Assembly: GCA_028622995.1 (NCBI GenBank)
Contig: JAJQJQ010000052.1
Coordinates: forward strand, 1 to 64,000
DNA: 64,000 bases
Reading direction: 5' to 3'
Origin: Panagrolaimus kolymaensis
Lineage: Eukaryota; Nematoda; Chromadorea; Rhabditida; Panagrolaimidae
The stretch's first letter is position 1. Every line of letters starts with the position of its first letter. The position numbers and the translations under genes were made by a program. The notes below the pieces were generated by a model. That model made no database searches, had not been told where the DNA came from, and saw only the letters and a list, made by a program, of their open reading frames with translations. This document shows positions 37,201-50,225 of the stretch, in pieces.

Positions 37201-37813
37201 TTTAGTTGTTGCAAAAGAAAATTTCACATTTGGAAAAATTTTGTTAATAAAACTTTCAAAGCATGATTGAAGAATGACTAAAGCTCGGATGAATCAATAA
37301 ACTGAGTTATGGAAAAGGTTGATGTTAATAAATTTTCGAAATTAATAACGTTTCATTATTTATGAAGTTCCAAAACTATGGCATATTTTTTTCAATAAAC
37401 ATTATAAAAGCATTTTTAAATATTTATTTCATGAAGTCACCAACAACAAACAAAAAACGAAACAGTAATGAAAGGCTGTAAATTAAAGTTAATCATCAAT
37501 CAGCAATCACATTATGTTTTTTTGTGATAGTTTAATCCATATTTTTCTTCTGTATTTCTATTTATTAAATGAATGCCAGCATTCCATTGATTTTTTGTTT
37601 TATATTTCAAAGCTATTGAACCATTTTTAAAACACTTTTTTCAAAAAACATTTTGCAATTTAAAAATATTCACATTTCGGGTGTTTCGTTCCTAATACCA
37701 CCAGAAATGCATATACAACAAGTCCATCTTCCTCTAATTTTTTTTTGTTGTCCGCGCAAAAATTGCCTTACTTTTTATATTCTTATTTTTTTATTATATT
37801 CTGCTTTAAAAAA
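34253..37813. other. Divergent intergenic region
   Basis: This is 3.6 kb between the FN3 gene (-) and the unknown gene (+). It contains many A, T and CT/GAA tracts and short trinucleotide runs such as GACGACGACGACGA (36677). No exon or RNA gene is recognised. Both promoters, and possibly untranslated first exons, must lie here. Confidence 0.5.
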
Positions 37814-40639
37814 ATGCAATCATTTAAACCTGGAATATTAGCTTATTTAAAAATAGCTGCTAATCTTAATGAATGTCCAACAAAATATCGATCAAAAATT
37901 GAAGATATTATTGATAAAGAAGCCGCTGCTGCGACAACTCAAACTTGGAGTAAAGTTGAAACATATTATCTTTTAGTTTATTGTAAACAAGAAATTTGGA
38001 GAGATATTAATTAGTGAGCTTTTATTTTCTTCTTTGACTGTTTTTGTTTAAAAAAAAGATTGGTTTTAGTGTAAATGTTGCAATTAAAATGAATTTAAAG
38101 CTTCCTGAAATTTCTTTACTTCGTTCAGCCGGATTTTTTACTGCTGATGTAAGTATCAATTTTTTGTTGTTGTTGATGTCTTTAGTTTCCTTGAAATTAG
38201 AATTTGGATTATTTTAGATTTGTAAAAATCGTGTTAAAGAAGTTTTGGATTCATTTGCTTCTCAAGTAACTAATTTTAATGAAAAAGATATTGATGATCA
38301 GCTAACTTTTGCTATTCAATATATAAAGGAAAAGGTTCGTTGTTGCCGCCGCTTTAGCCTTTGAGAGTAATATATTCTCAGTCCCTTCATTCAGAAAATT
38401 TTAGGACTCACGTGAACGTAATGCATTTTGTTCAGATTCTCGAAATAAAGAATATATTCAAATGTTTATTAATAATAAAACCATTAAACCTGAAGATAGA
38501 CAAAAAGTTGCACAAGCAGCAAAAATTTATTATTCATTTGTGAGTTGCTCCGCCGCTTTTCAAAGTTGTGTTAATTGACGATTTACGTTTTTTAGATTCC
38601 TGAATATTTGTGTACTGAAAGCATTGGTAGAAATAGACAATTTAAGCAACTTGAAGAAAATTTAAATAATCTTCCTATTGATTTGAATACTTCTCATAGC
38701 GGCGGTGGTAATATTAGTGCCCCAATATATTCACGTCCACCCGTTGTTATTCGAAGTTGTGAAGCAACAAGTGTAAGCAGCTTGGTTTTTCTTTTTTTAA
38801 ACACAACTTTAAACTTTTTGAATTTATTTTAGTTATCTCCTCGATCGGCAAGTGTATCACCTCCAGTTGAAAATGATCCAATTGAAAAATCAATTCCTTC
38901 CATTTCTCAACCTTCCATTCCTATTCCTCCACTTAAAAAGAATCATAGCGGTGCTGAAATAAGTTTACCTACTCCTGAACCAATGGATTATGAAGATAGT
39001 AAACCATCGATTGCTACTACCAAACAGCAGCAACAACAAGTAACTCAAGAAGAACCTAAAAGAGTTAGCAATCGACCTCGATTATCTGAAACTTCACCAA
39101 CAAAAAAAGTTATTCCACCACCACCATCATTTAAAGAAACTTCGGTTGAAATTAAACCTTCAACAACAACAGCAATAAATTTGCCACCGCCTGAAGGTCT
39201 TCCATCTTCGTCGCCACCTAAAAAGAGAAAATCTCAAACTCCAAGAAATTCTGAAAGTTCTAATAATGCTGTTATTAAAGAAACAACTCCAAATTCGCCG
39301 ATGACCCATCAACAACAACAAAAAAATCGGCCTACTCCACTTAAAACTGATTTACCTATGCCCATTAGAGATCGTCGAAGAAAAACTCAAGTTTATACTC
39401 CTCCAACTTCTCCAGCACCTAAAATTCCACACATTGAACATTCAGAAGATTTGGGAATTAAAGATGAAATTGTTTTAAGTTCTGATGTTTCAAGGTTAGT
39501 ACAATTTATAATTTTTTTTATACTTCCAAGCCCCATAACAAATTTGATAATTAGTTTGGGACACCAAATCTTTCCACAAAATTGAATTATGTAATACTCT
39601 TTTTTAGAGCTTCATCACGACTTTCATCATCGGTTCAAGCTTCAGCTTTATCCTCCGCTGTTCCTTCAGCTCGTTCATCAGAAGAACGAAGTAAAACCGA
39701 TTCACGCCAAAGTCAACACATTCCAGCAATAATACCACGACCACCAATGACAAAAATAAAACATTCTCAAACTATTTTATCTATTGCTTCAAAAATAGCA
39801 AAAAAATCCACGACAACAACCAACAACAAGCGTTCATCAAATTCCAATGTGGTTCCATTCCAAATTAAGCGTGCATCAACAACAACAACAACGATGACTA
39901 CTTCGAAAAATGAAAAATATGATATTGGATGTCAAACTAAAACACCCTTTAATGTTGCAAATGAAATTACATTGACTTATGATTCAGCAAATCCCATGCC
40001 TGAAGCATTGGTTAAAGCTTTAAATGAACCCAAAAAAGTAACTTTTTATCTTATCAAAAATTTTTTTTGGAAAATATGCAAATTATTTTTAGCCATTTAC
40101 TCGAAAACAAGCGATTGCATTAAATTTGAATTTGGATAGAAAGAGTCTCAATGAAGTTTATCCAAATTTAACTTCATCAAAATATTTTAAGCTTCAAAAA
40201 GCTATAAATAATTTGGATAAAAATGGAATATTACAAAATCCTGAGTGTTTTACAAATCGAAAATATTCTAAAATTGTTAAAAAGTAAGTTTTTGCTTCCA
40301 AAGATTTTTTGATCAACCTTCGAAGCTATCTTCCAAAATCGAAGAGTCTTTGAATTTTTTTTGATGCAAAAAAAGTTTAATTTAATTTTTCATTTTTTAA
40401 GACCCATGGATTCTCATACAATAACAAATTTAATATCTAAAACCAACACAACCAACAATAATATGGAATTGGATGAACTTGAAATGCTTTGGGCTTTAGC
40501 TGCAGCAAATAAAGCTGCCGTTGTTGGCGTTTCAAAATCGGATAAAAATGAAAAAAATAAAACTAAGGAATTGCTTTATCAATCAACGGAATATTTTCAA
40601 AAAACTCGAGCCCTCGAAAAAGATGGAAATAATTTTTGA
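37814..40639 (+). CDS. Unrecognised Ser/Thr/Pro-rich protein, 742 aa
   Basis: Nine exons (37814-38013, 38070-38148, 38218-38334, 38405-38539, 38596-38772, 38833-39494, 39608-40037, 40093-40283, 40402-40639) join in one frame. Residues 1-200 look like a helical folded domain (starts MQSFKPGILAYLKIAANLN). Residues about 235-600 are disordered: Pro, Ser, Thr and Gln runs and several basic clusters (PPKKRKS, RDRRRKTQ) that could be nuclear localisation signals. The C-terminus is again helical and ends ALEKDGNNF. There is no signal peptide or membrane helix. I do not recognise the family. The overall look is of a nuclear regulatory or scaffold protein, but this is only inference. Confidence 0.8.
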
Positions 40640-41571
40640 TTTATGTTTGTAAATGTATTTAATTTTTAAATTTTGTTTTGTTGAAACATAAATAAAATTT
40701 GGGATGATATTTGCTTATTTAATTTGAAATTTGATACTGTTAACACTAATAAATAGTAAGAGACCTCCGCCGCTGTCACCTTATTTTTTTCTTTGCAATT
40801 GGTTCAAAGTTACTGGTGCAATAATGAAGCAAAAGGTATTATGTTATGAATAATGGAATTTAAAAAACTTTCTAAAAAGCCTAATTTTCTTTTGGCAATT
40901 CAAAATGTTTTATATTTTTTCTAATACAAAAAAAAGTAAAGCTTAAAATAAAAAAAACCAATTCAAAAAATTCAAACATATATTTTTTCCAACAATTTTT
41001 TTAACGACTGATAAACGAAGAAAAAAAAACTCTCTGCTTCCAGCAAAAGTAAAAATAAAAATGTCCAAAGAAATGGAAAAAATTGATAAGAGAAAACATA
41101 CATTTTTTTTTCTTCATCATTCTTTTTCCATTTATAATAGTCGTTTGCTTTTCTTAGTTCTCAAAAAAATTTGCTTTAGTTTTTTTTTCAATATTTTATT
41201 ACTTTGTTTTATTTATTTTTTTGTTGTTTGGAAAATAGTTTGAAAAATTACCAAAAAGCGTTTAAAGAAATTTAAAAACGGAGTACACATATCTTAAATT
41301 TGGCGGATAAAAACAATTTTTGCTGGTCAACTAATTATCAGAAAAAGGGTCTAAATTTTAAATAATTTAATAAAAAGTTTGTATCAACCATGATGAAAGT
41401 ATTACGAAAATCATTTTATGTATAAAAAGTTTATTAAATATTTATTGTCAAAAAAAATAAGAGAAATAATAAAAGAGAAAAAATTTAAAAATTAGGCGGA
41501 AAAAAACACAGTGAATTTTACATTTAAAAAATAATAAAAAACCAAAAAAATTGCAACAAAAAAATTATATT
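40640..41571. other. Convergent 3' intergenic region
   Basis: This lies between the 3' ends of the unknown gene (+) and the KCC gene (-). AATAAA occurs shortly after the stop at 40639. Nothing else is recognised. Confidence 0.5.
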
Positions 41572-44500
41572 TTATGAATCAATTGTAATAACTTCTTTTC
41601 CACTTCCAGAAATTAATAAAATTCTAGGCATATCTTGAGTTAAAACTTCAATATAACTTAAATAATTTTCAACTAAAGATGAAACCTTTCTTGGAGGTTT
41701 GGGCAAAGATAAAAGGACCAATTGCGAAAGAGCTGAATATTCAAGAATTACGTGATTGAGTTGAATAGCATCGGTGAGTTTTTTGATCTAAAAATTTTTT
41801 TCTCGAGGTTTAGAAAATTTTTGTGTTGGTAGAAATTTACTTTAATGTCATCAGGTTTGGAATCATCAAAAACATCATCGGGTGTGGCGGGTTCAAGATC
41901 AAGAGAATCCGTGCTTTCATTTCGACTTCGAGTTTCAATGAATGATGTTTCCATTGTATTTAATGCATTTAATCGAGGTGAATGAGCAAATTCAACTTAA
42001 AAATAAACAATAATTATTTTTGGTTTTGGAACTTTTTTTTAAGTTTTTGGGAGAACGAAAAAACATACGTGGTGGAGTATCTTCTCCAACATAGCCACTG
42101 TTTAGAAAGCCATTGGCTGATTTCTAAAAAAAATATTTTATGTTATAATTTTGAGAGATTTTTTTGTTTGGTGAAAAGCAAACACTTACGCTTGCTCGAA
42201 GTCTACTTTTACGTTCTTGCATTTGAATGGTTCGTTGAACCGTGTCATCATTGATTTCAAAATCCAATGTATTGACGATCTAAAAAATAACAGGACTACT
42301 TGAAAAGAGAAAAATTATGAGGAAAGGAATTTTAATTTATGGAAAGAGGAAATTTTTGTGTTCAAAAATAATTTTAAAATAAAATTTAAAAAATTAGAGT
42401 TTTTTCTTGGCAAAACTAATAATTTTTTGATACGAAAATCTGATTTTTAATTTAAATAATTCTTAGAATTTCAGTTAACTGCAACAAAAAAAAACTTACA
42501 AAAAGCATTGCATCAATTCGTAACATATAAATATGCTTTTGAAGTCTAATTTTCATATCATTCATATTTTCATCTCCTTGAGCTATGACAAAAATTCTTA
42601 ATTTACATCCCTTCCAAACTTTATGTTGTTGAAGTAAAAATGCAATTAACATTAAAATTCCTCCATCATGAACGATCCACCAAATATCGATGGTTCCAAT
42701 AAGTCGGGCATTAGCTTTAGGAAAATCAGTGATTCCCTTGCAAACAATCATACAATTTTCATATAAAACTCCACGAACGAGTTGTTCAGCAAAAATTAAT
42801 TGATCCACCGAACTTTCATTTTCACCTTGTCTGGGGAAATTTAAGATTACGGTATTTGGGCGAAGTCCACCAATTCCAACCGATTGATAAAGGGCAGAAA
42901 CAGCGCCTTGAATTTGATCTTGTTCAAAGAAAAGACATTTTCCAAATCCTCTCAAACGGGCTTGCAACATATCTTGTTGAATTCGATGCTTAATCTAAAA
43001 AAAATTTACTTTGTTTTTTTGTTTTTAAAATTTATTTTTTTTATGTTAGCGAACTTCGTAAATTTAAAATGGAATATTTTTTATATAATTTGTTCCGAAA
43101 AGTTTGACTCATTGTTAAATTTTTTAACGCAAGAAAACTTTCAATTCTTGAATGAAAATTAAATTTGCGAACAAAATTCCCTAAAACAAAGTTTGTTGAA
43201 GAAAATTAAAGAATGAAATATTTTAATTTTTAATTCGAAAAAAGCTGAGAGATCAAGATAATTTCTTTTTGGGTGAAAAACTTTTACTTATCGAACTTTT
43301 ATGTTTTTTTATAATTTATAAAGCGTCAAGATTTATTTAAATTCCCAGACTGAATGATGGATGTCAATGAAAATAAAAAAGAAAACTTACTTCATCCGCT
43401 CTCTTTTTTAAACCATGTAAATTATCAGCTTTAACAAAACCAACGGTAATTGCAAGCCCTCTTCCAGCTTTCATTTGTCCTGCGAGATTTAATAAATTCA
43501 CTGAACGCAAATCTATGGTTTCCTTGGAATATTTTCCATCAACTAAAATAAGTAATTGAGGCCGCCAATTTTTTGGATGAGGATCTTTATCTTCAACTTT
43601 TAGCAAACTATATTGGGCGGTGGTAAGTGCGAGACCACGAATTCCATCACCCCATTCTTTTTTAGCTCCCTTCCATTCAACATATTTATATATTGCCATC
43701 GTTAATCCACAAGCTATCAAAGCGTAATGCCATTCAGATGCGAACATAATAAAAAAGCATAAAAATGCTCCAGCAACTGAGAGGGACCTAAAAAAGATAT
43801 ATAAAAACCAAAACTTTTTAGTGATAAATTATTAAATTGATTTTATCTTATCAAAACTATAAAATAAAATCAAGGTTCTGAAATTGAATCAAAACATTTA
43901 AAATTTATGCAAATTTCTAACTAAATTTTTTTTTGTTTTTGGTAAGGAAAATTTTGTTTTTAGAACTCCAAAATTTTTACGTTTATGAAAATTGAAACAT
44001 TTGCTCTAAAGTTACAAACATTTAAAAATGCAACTTTTGTGAAGAAAAATTTTTTTTATAAATCCGACATCGTTCAACCAAAAATTTAATTTAACGGGTT
44101 TTGAATTTTTTTTAAAGTCTCATGTTTCTCAAAACTTACCAATGATAATATTTAAATCTTGGCCGCCAATTGGGTGCACCAAGTAAACTATGAAGAGCAC
44201 AAATAAGATTAACAAAGGCATAACACATAAGGAAAAAGAAATCCAAAACTGCTGCTATATCATCCACAGCTCCAAGAAGAATAGCTAATTCCGCGATAAA
44301 AGCTGTAAATAAAAGACCAAGAAAAGGTTCATTGGATTTTGTGACTCGCGCAAATGGAGCCAAAATTGGAATTACATCATCTTTCGCGATGGATTGAAGC
44401 AAGCGAGGAGCACCTAGAAAAAAAAATGTAAATAATTAGGGTAAAATTTTGAGGAGAAATATATTTGAATGTAAGTAAACTTACTGCAAAGACATTGAAG

Positions 44501-47061
44501 AGCTGCGCCAAAAGTGGATAAAAATGTTCCAACTATTACAACCCAAGGTGAAGGCCAAGATAAAGATGCAACCACGAGATGGCTATCAATACTTTTGCCA
44601 CTTCTGACAAAAAAATGTTTAATTTTATTTTTTCAAAAATTTCTATTTTAGTAAAGCCAAAATCTGATTTAAGAAAAAAATTCTAACATTTCACATCGAA
44701 AAATATTTTTGAAAAAAAAAGTTTGTTTAAAAAATATTGATTTTTTCTTTCAAAATTGAGTGATTTTAATTATTTTGAAAAACCATTTTAAACTTTCTTA
44801 ATTTTTAAAATAAAAAGTAAAATAACTAATTATATTTCTAAAACTTACTTATCCCTTAAAACTGGTCCTTCAATGGATGCCCCAAAAAGTATTGCAAGTG
44901 CAAAATAAATTATCGAAGTCGTCGTTGTGGCTGCTATAGTTCCAGATGGAATACTCCTTTGCGGATCCTTTAAATCTCCAGACATATTCGTTCCAGTCAT
45001 AATTCCAGTTACAGCTGGAAAATATATTGCAAGAAGCAACCAAAAAGTCACCGAAACATCTTGAGTTACTTCATAAGTTAAACCAGGAACGCCGGGTTTG
45101 GATTCATCCTTTTTTAAATAATATGGATGCATATTTCGTTTAAGGGTTTCAAGATTAAATCCAGGGAAAGCATTTTTACAATAAAGTGTGCCTGAACCAA
45201 ATTCTTTGCAACCCTTTGGATCGCCATGAGTGCAAAATTGTTCTCGAACATAATCATCTTTGTTGCAATAAATACAAACATCATCCAATTTTGAAACATT
45301 CATAAATACTCGAGATTGAAGCAGCATGTCTTCGAGCATGCAAACACTAAAAAAAGAAAAAGAAAATTGGAATTCGTTGAAAATGTTGGATGGATGAAAA
45401 TCTTACTTTTGTCCATTTTGATGTAAAGCCTTTTCAACTCCACCAGCAAAACATGCAAGAATGGAAAGAATTACACAAGCAAGGGAAATCTAGAAATGAA
45501 ATTTAGAGAGGATTAAAAATTTTGAGATTCTCTTGGATCTTCGAACATTGAGTTTGTTTGATTTTATTTTTAAAACAATTTTTTGAAACTAAAATCTTTC
45601 AATAAGAAAATGGCTAAAATTTTTGCTTTGAGTCTTAATACAAAAATTTTTTCAGACAAATTATTTTTTATATCAAAATTAATACATTTCCTCGCAAAGA
45701 CATCCACCTCCTGTTACTGAATGCTTAGTTTATGAAACAAAAAGCAACTTTTGATGGTTGGTTAAATTTTTTTCATATTGTTTTTATAACTTATGTATGT
45801 TGTTGGCTTACCGGAGCTAATAATTGAACAAATTTAACTCCAAGTGCAACAATGAGCAATTCAATCAACAATAATGCGGTGCCATAAATTCGATAATTAT
45901 GTGTCATCATTCCCATTGGTCCTTAAAAAATTAAATTAATTAATATTTATTAATCTATTTTTTATTTTTTATTTCTACGTGCACTTTTTTTTGGAATGGA
46001 TTTAACAGTTTTTTTTTGTTCGAACAAAAAAAAGAAGAAGTAAAAACTTTAACCAAAAAACCTGATTTGTGTTTTTTTCTTTCTAAAAAAGTAGGAACAA
46101 CAAACTCACCAATATCCGAATGTACTGCTTCGCCACCTATTGTTAAATCAGGATAAATGTATAGCTAAAAAAATGAGATGGACATTGTTATTCGATTTTT
46201 TTGTTGTTGCAAAAATAAATCAATTTTAAAAACTTGCCAAAAATACTTCCACTCCACCCACGAGATACATTGATGTTGCGACAGTGTTTGCAAGATAAAA
46301 CAATATTCCCACAGCACTACCAAATTCAGCTCCAAGATTTCGTGATATCATAAAATATGCTCCTCCACTTTCAACCACGCCATTCGTTGCTACAGCGCTC
46401 AGCGAAATGGAAGTTAAAAGAGTCTAAAAAATGGTGGATTTAAGAATTGCAACATTCAAGTCGCTTAAATTTTTTTATTAAAGCTTTTTACAGATATAAT
46501 TTTGTTTAAAATGTCTAATAATTTATAAAAAATTATACCGCAAAAATTCAATCAAAGCTTTTTTCTCTCTCACAACTTTTAAATTAAACTTACACAAGTA
46601 CAACATAACAATAAAATAAGCATAGTATGCCAAATACCTGCAACTCCAACAACCCAAAATAATCGAATGAACATAGTTACACCAAGAATGTGTTGAATGG
46701 TTGGAAGATATACACCCAACATGACACCCAAATTAGCTTTCTTTTTTTCACTACTTGCTCGTTCACTTGGTCCCGGAATAGTATATCCACCAATGATGGC
46801 AGAACTATGATTTGGAGCTCGAGCGGCTTCATCGTCGTCATCTCGAAAAAGGGCCAATGAATTAAGTTTGCTACTTAATATTTGTGGAATGGATTGTTTT
46901 CGATCTCTTGATGATGAAGAAGATGCTCCTGCTGCTGCACCTTCAATATCCTCAATATCCGGAATGGAACGAAGTCGTTCATCGGTGTTAATAACTTTCA
47001 AAGTTGTTGGATTTATTTGTTGAATGGTACTAAACCGTCGTTGACGGCTGCCTTCCATCAT
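41572..47061 (-). CDS. kcc: K-Cl cotransporter (SLC12A4-7 type)
   Basis: Fourteen exons join in frame to 1,066 aa, the usual KCC length: 47061-46594, 46423-46238, 46164-46110, 45921-45812, 45489-45407, 45346-44849, 44603-44485, 44413-44140, 43787-43391, 42994-42500, 42279-42190, 42123-42069, 41995-41841, 41787-41572. TM1 starts near residue 110 ([18 protein letters not shown]). Exon 6 encodes the large extracellular loop with conserved cysteines and the [15 protein letters not shown] motif. The long cytosolic C-domain ends [18 protein letters not shown]. KCCs export K+ and Cl- together, lowering intracellular chloride and volume. The upstream ATG at 47088 lies across a TTTTTCAG acceptor, so the start is placed at 47061. 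Intron 2 uses a GC donor. Confidence 0.93.
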
Positions 47062-47073
47062 GCTTAAAACTCG

Positions 47074-47081
47074 CTGAAAAA
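47074..47081 (-). promoter_or_regulatory. Splice acceptor just upstream of the KCC start
   Basis: TTTTTCAG on the minus strand is followed 12 nt later by the tandem ATG ATG. It could be a spliced-leader trans-splice acceptor or the end of a 5' UTR intron. It decides the start codon of KCC. Confidence 0.6.
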
Positions 47082-50000
47082 TAGACAAAAAAAATTAATT
47101 TAAATTAAAAAAATAAATGGAAAATCAGTAAAGAAGAAAAATTAAAGACTCCTTAATTCTCAACAAAGATAGTAAGACTTTGGGTTTTTAAAATGTTCGA
47201 GACGTGACTCCATGTAACAAACATTTTTTTTATAACGCGCATAGATTTTTTAATTATGTTTGTTGCAAATCTTATTAGAAAAATTACAAATAGACAATTT
47301 TAGAAAAATTTCATGGATAAAAGTAACCTAAAAAATATGAGTTTCATAATTCTACCAAAATACTCTAAAAGAAGAAACAAAAAAAAGTTAGAAAACAAGA
47401 AATAATTTTTTCACTCAATAAAATTTTTTTTCTTTTTTAGTTAATCTTTTTTTTGTTATAAAAAAAAAATAGAAACACAGCAATAGCAAACAGAAAAAAT
47501 TAATAACTGTTATTTTTCGTGATGAAATATACTCCAACGTCGCTGCCTATCGAGAAATGGATGCGATGCCTCTGTTGCTGATGATGCTATTGTTTTTAGT
47601 AATAATAATAGTCTCATTTTTGTTTTTAGGTAATCTAACAAAAGTGGAGATAGATAGAGAGAGAGAAAGGTATTAGACAATAATTTTTTAACGCATAAAA
47701 ATAAAATAAAAGCTTTATTATTATTTTTTATTTTCAAATCATCATAAATAAAAATGAGATAGAAAAATGAGTCCAAAAAAATAAAAAGAAAGATCAAAGT
47801 TGAAAAATAAATGGTAGACAGACGATAAACAATTTTGATTAAAAATACGATTTTTTCTATCCGCTGAGAGAAATGATACGATAGACCATAGTTAGAAAAA
47901 ATTTGAAAGCTAATGTTTGCTAACAATTTTTTGTTTATGCTAAAATGCACTTTTTTGCTTTCTTAAAAAATCGTAAAGCTTCCAAAAAAATTTCTTTAAA
48001 AATATTTTAATTATGGGAAAAAAGTTTGTTGATCTTTTATTGGTTTTTTTCTTCTTCGTATATTTTTTCTTGAAGTTTGAATGCTAAATTCTGAATAATG
48101 AAGTGAAAAATAAAAAATTTAGAATCCTTAACAAATAATGAAAATAAAAAAGGATATTTAATAAAAAGTTTACCTTTATAACCATTTTTTTATAATTAGA
48201 AATTATTATTTAATAAATTTAAATAAAATTATTACCACCAAAAAAAATTATATCATTTTTAAATATTTTTAGAATTTGTTTTTTAAATACCACAAAATAA
48301 TAAATAAATATAGTAAAATTTCTTAGTCAATCAAAAAAGTAAACTTTTTTATTATATTGAAAGTATGGAAATGGGAATGAAGAAACAACACAAAACAAGC
48401 ACACACATAAAAAAAAACAGTGTTTTTTTTTTGTCTGGATCCATCTATCTAGGATGAAAGGATTTTGATGGAAGGTGAGAATTGACAAGTAAAGGGAATA
48501 GAAAAGACAATAAAAGTCACAAATAAAAAAACATAGGAACATTGGATGAGGCAATTGTGGAAAAAGTCAAAAAAACAAATTTTAATTGTGACAATCAAAC
48601 AAAAAAATATATATCGAGGATCCACGGAAACACGCAACAAATTTGGGGCAGACTTAGTTTAAGGCAAGCAGAATTTCTGCTCCATTGCATTTTGATGATT
48701 TGATATGTAATACTTTTTTTTATTAATAAATAATTTTTTTGTGAAAGTGAGATGAGGAAAAAAAAGTAAAAAAGTGAAAAGTGATGATAAACCAGATCCG
48801 GATTGGCCAAACTCTTGAGTAGTGAAGAATAAAAAAATTGTATTGTTATTATTACGTGAAAATTATCCTCCTCATTCATATCGATGATATAATAATTTTT
48901 TTTGTGACTTTTTTGTTTCAGATTTCAGGATCATCAACAAAAAAAAATTATGTATATCCATAACACATTTTTTTGTGTGTGTGGAGCCGCGTGAAAAAAG
49001 TCTGGAAAGTGTCAAATAAATTTTTTTTAGGGAAAATGAATGTTAAAAACTTTTAGCAAATGCAAATTTGATCGGAGTTTTTTTAATAAACATTTAATTT
49101 TTACTAACTTTCAAAAACTAAGAAAAATAAATAAATACGAATTCTCACAAAAAAATATTCTTCTTCTAAACAATTTTTTATTTTGCAGTCAACCAACAAA
49201 AAACTATTAATTTATGACTGAGAAAATAAAAATAAGCAAGAAAATAAGCAAAGCAAAAATAAAAATAATTATTAAAGAAACCATCACAAAAAAAGATGGT
49301 GGTAATGATCTTCTGGTGAGAAAATGTTCCACGATCGGTCCATGGTCCTTTTTTGTTTCATAAACCACCAAAAGCAATAATAATAACATTGTTAAAATAT
49401 CATTTTCATCACTTCTCTGTTTTTTGTTTCATGATTTTTGCTGCTTTTGCATTAATAGCAACAACAACCAAAATATGGAGATGCTGTTCTTGGTTGGTGT
49501 ATATGTTTAAAAGTAGTGCTAGCTTTTTCTTATATTTTGTTTTAATGAATATACACTGACTGACTGATTGCTGCTGCTTCTGAAAAATAAAAAATCGAAG
49601 AACAAGAAGCAATAATAATGTTGATGATGATTGACGACTGATTTGCAACTAACACATTTTCTTTTCTTCTCATTATTATTTAATGTTTCTTTTTTTAAAG
49701 GAAAATTTTTGATGTTATGCAAAGAAACAAAAAAAGACAAAATAACAATAAATAAATCCATGGCTTACTTCATTTTTTAAAGAACAAGATAAAATAGGGA
49801 ATAATGAAAAATAAGCAGCAAATAAAAATTTTTTATGATTGAGTGAGTTAGAAATATTTTGTGTTTGGTATGTTAAAATTGGCAAGCAAAAGAAATATAG
49901 GTTGTGCATTGATTTTATGAATATCTTTTAAATCCCTATTATGGAATACAGCCAAAATATCACGAATATTTTTGAGTATCTACTATTTCGTTAAATAACC

Positions 50001-50214
50001 CACAAAAATTTCTTAAATTACAAAATCTCTTGAAAGTTTTTCTTTAACTTTTCAAATAAAACTTTCCCACAATTTGTTTGGCTTTACGACTGCGAAACGA
50101 AGTTCGAAAATTTTGTGTAACTTTGTTTCATTGAAAAATAAAACTAAACAAGCTTTCATTGAAAAAAGTAAGTTTTTTCAACATAATTTTTTAACTAAAT
50201 TTATTTGCATTTTG
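47082..50214. other. Divergent intergenic region
   Basis: About 3.1 kb lies between KCC (-) and the Nudix gene (+). It is AT-rich, with homopolymer and GAGA runs (47650) and a CA-type run (48410). No coding exon is recognised. Long open frames here are hydrophobic Phe/Leu/Lys readings of AT-rich DNA. Confidence 0.5.
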
Positions 50215-50215
50215 T

Positions 50216-50225
50216 CATTTTTCAG
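50216..50225 (+). promoter_or_regulatory. Splice acceptor abutting the Nudix start codon
   Basis: The sequence CATTTTTCAG lies immediately before ATG. This is typical of nematode spliced-leader trans-splicing, with a zero-length leader after the acceptor. Confidence 0.6.

Noticed and set aside
47061..47088. KCC start at the upstream ATG (47088)
   Set aside because: A strong TTTTTCAG acceptor lies between this ATG and the next, so the upstream ATG would be intronic or outron sequence.
47510..47950. 146-aa hydrophobic minus-strand open frame upstream of KCC
   Set aside because: Phe/Leu/Ile-rich reading of AT-rich DNA, with no conserved motif and no junction into KCC that I could support.
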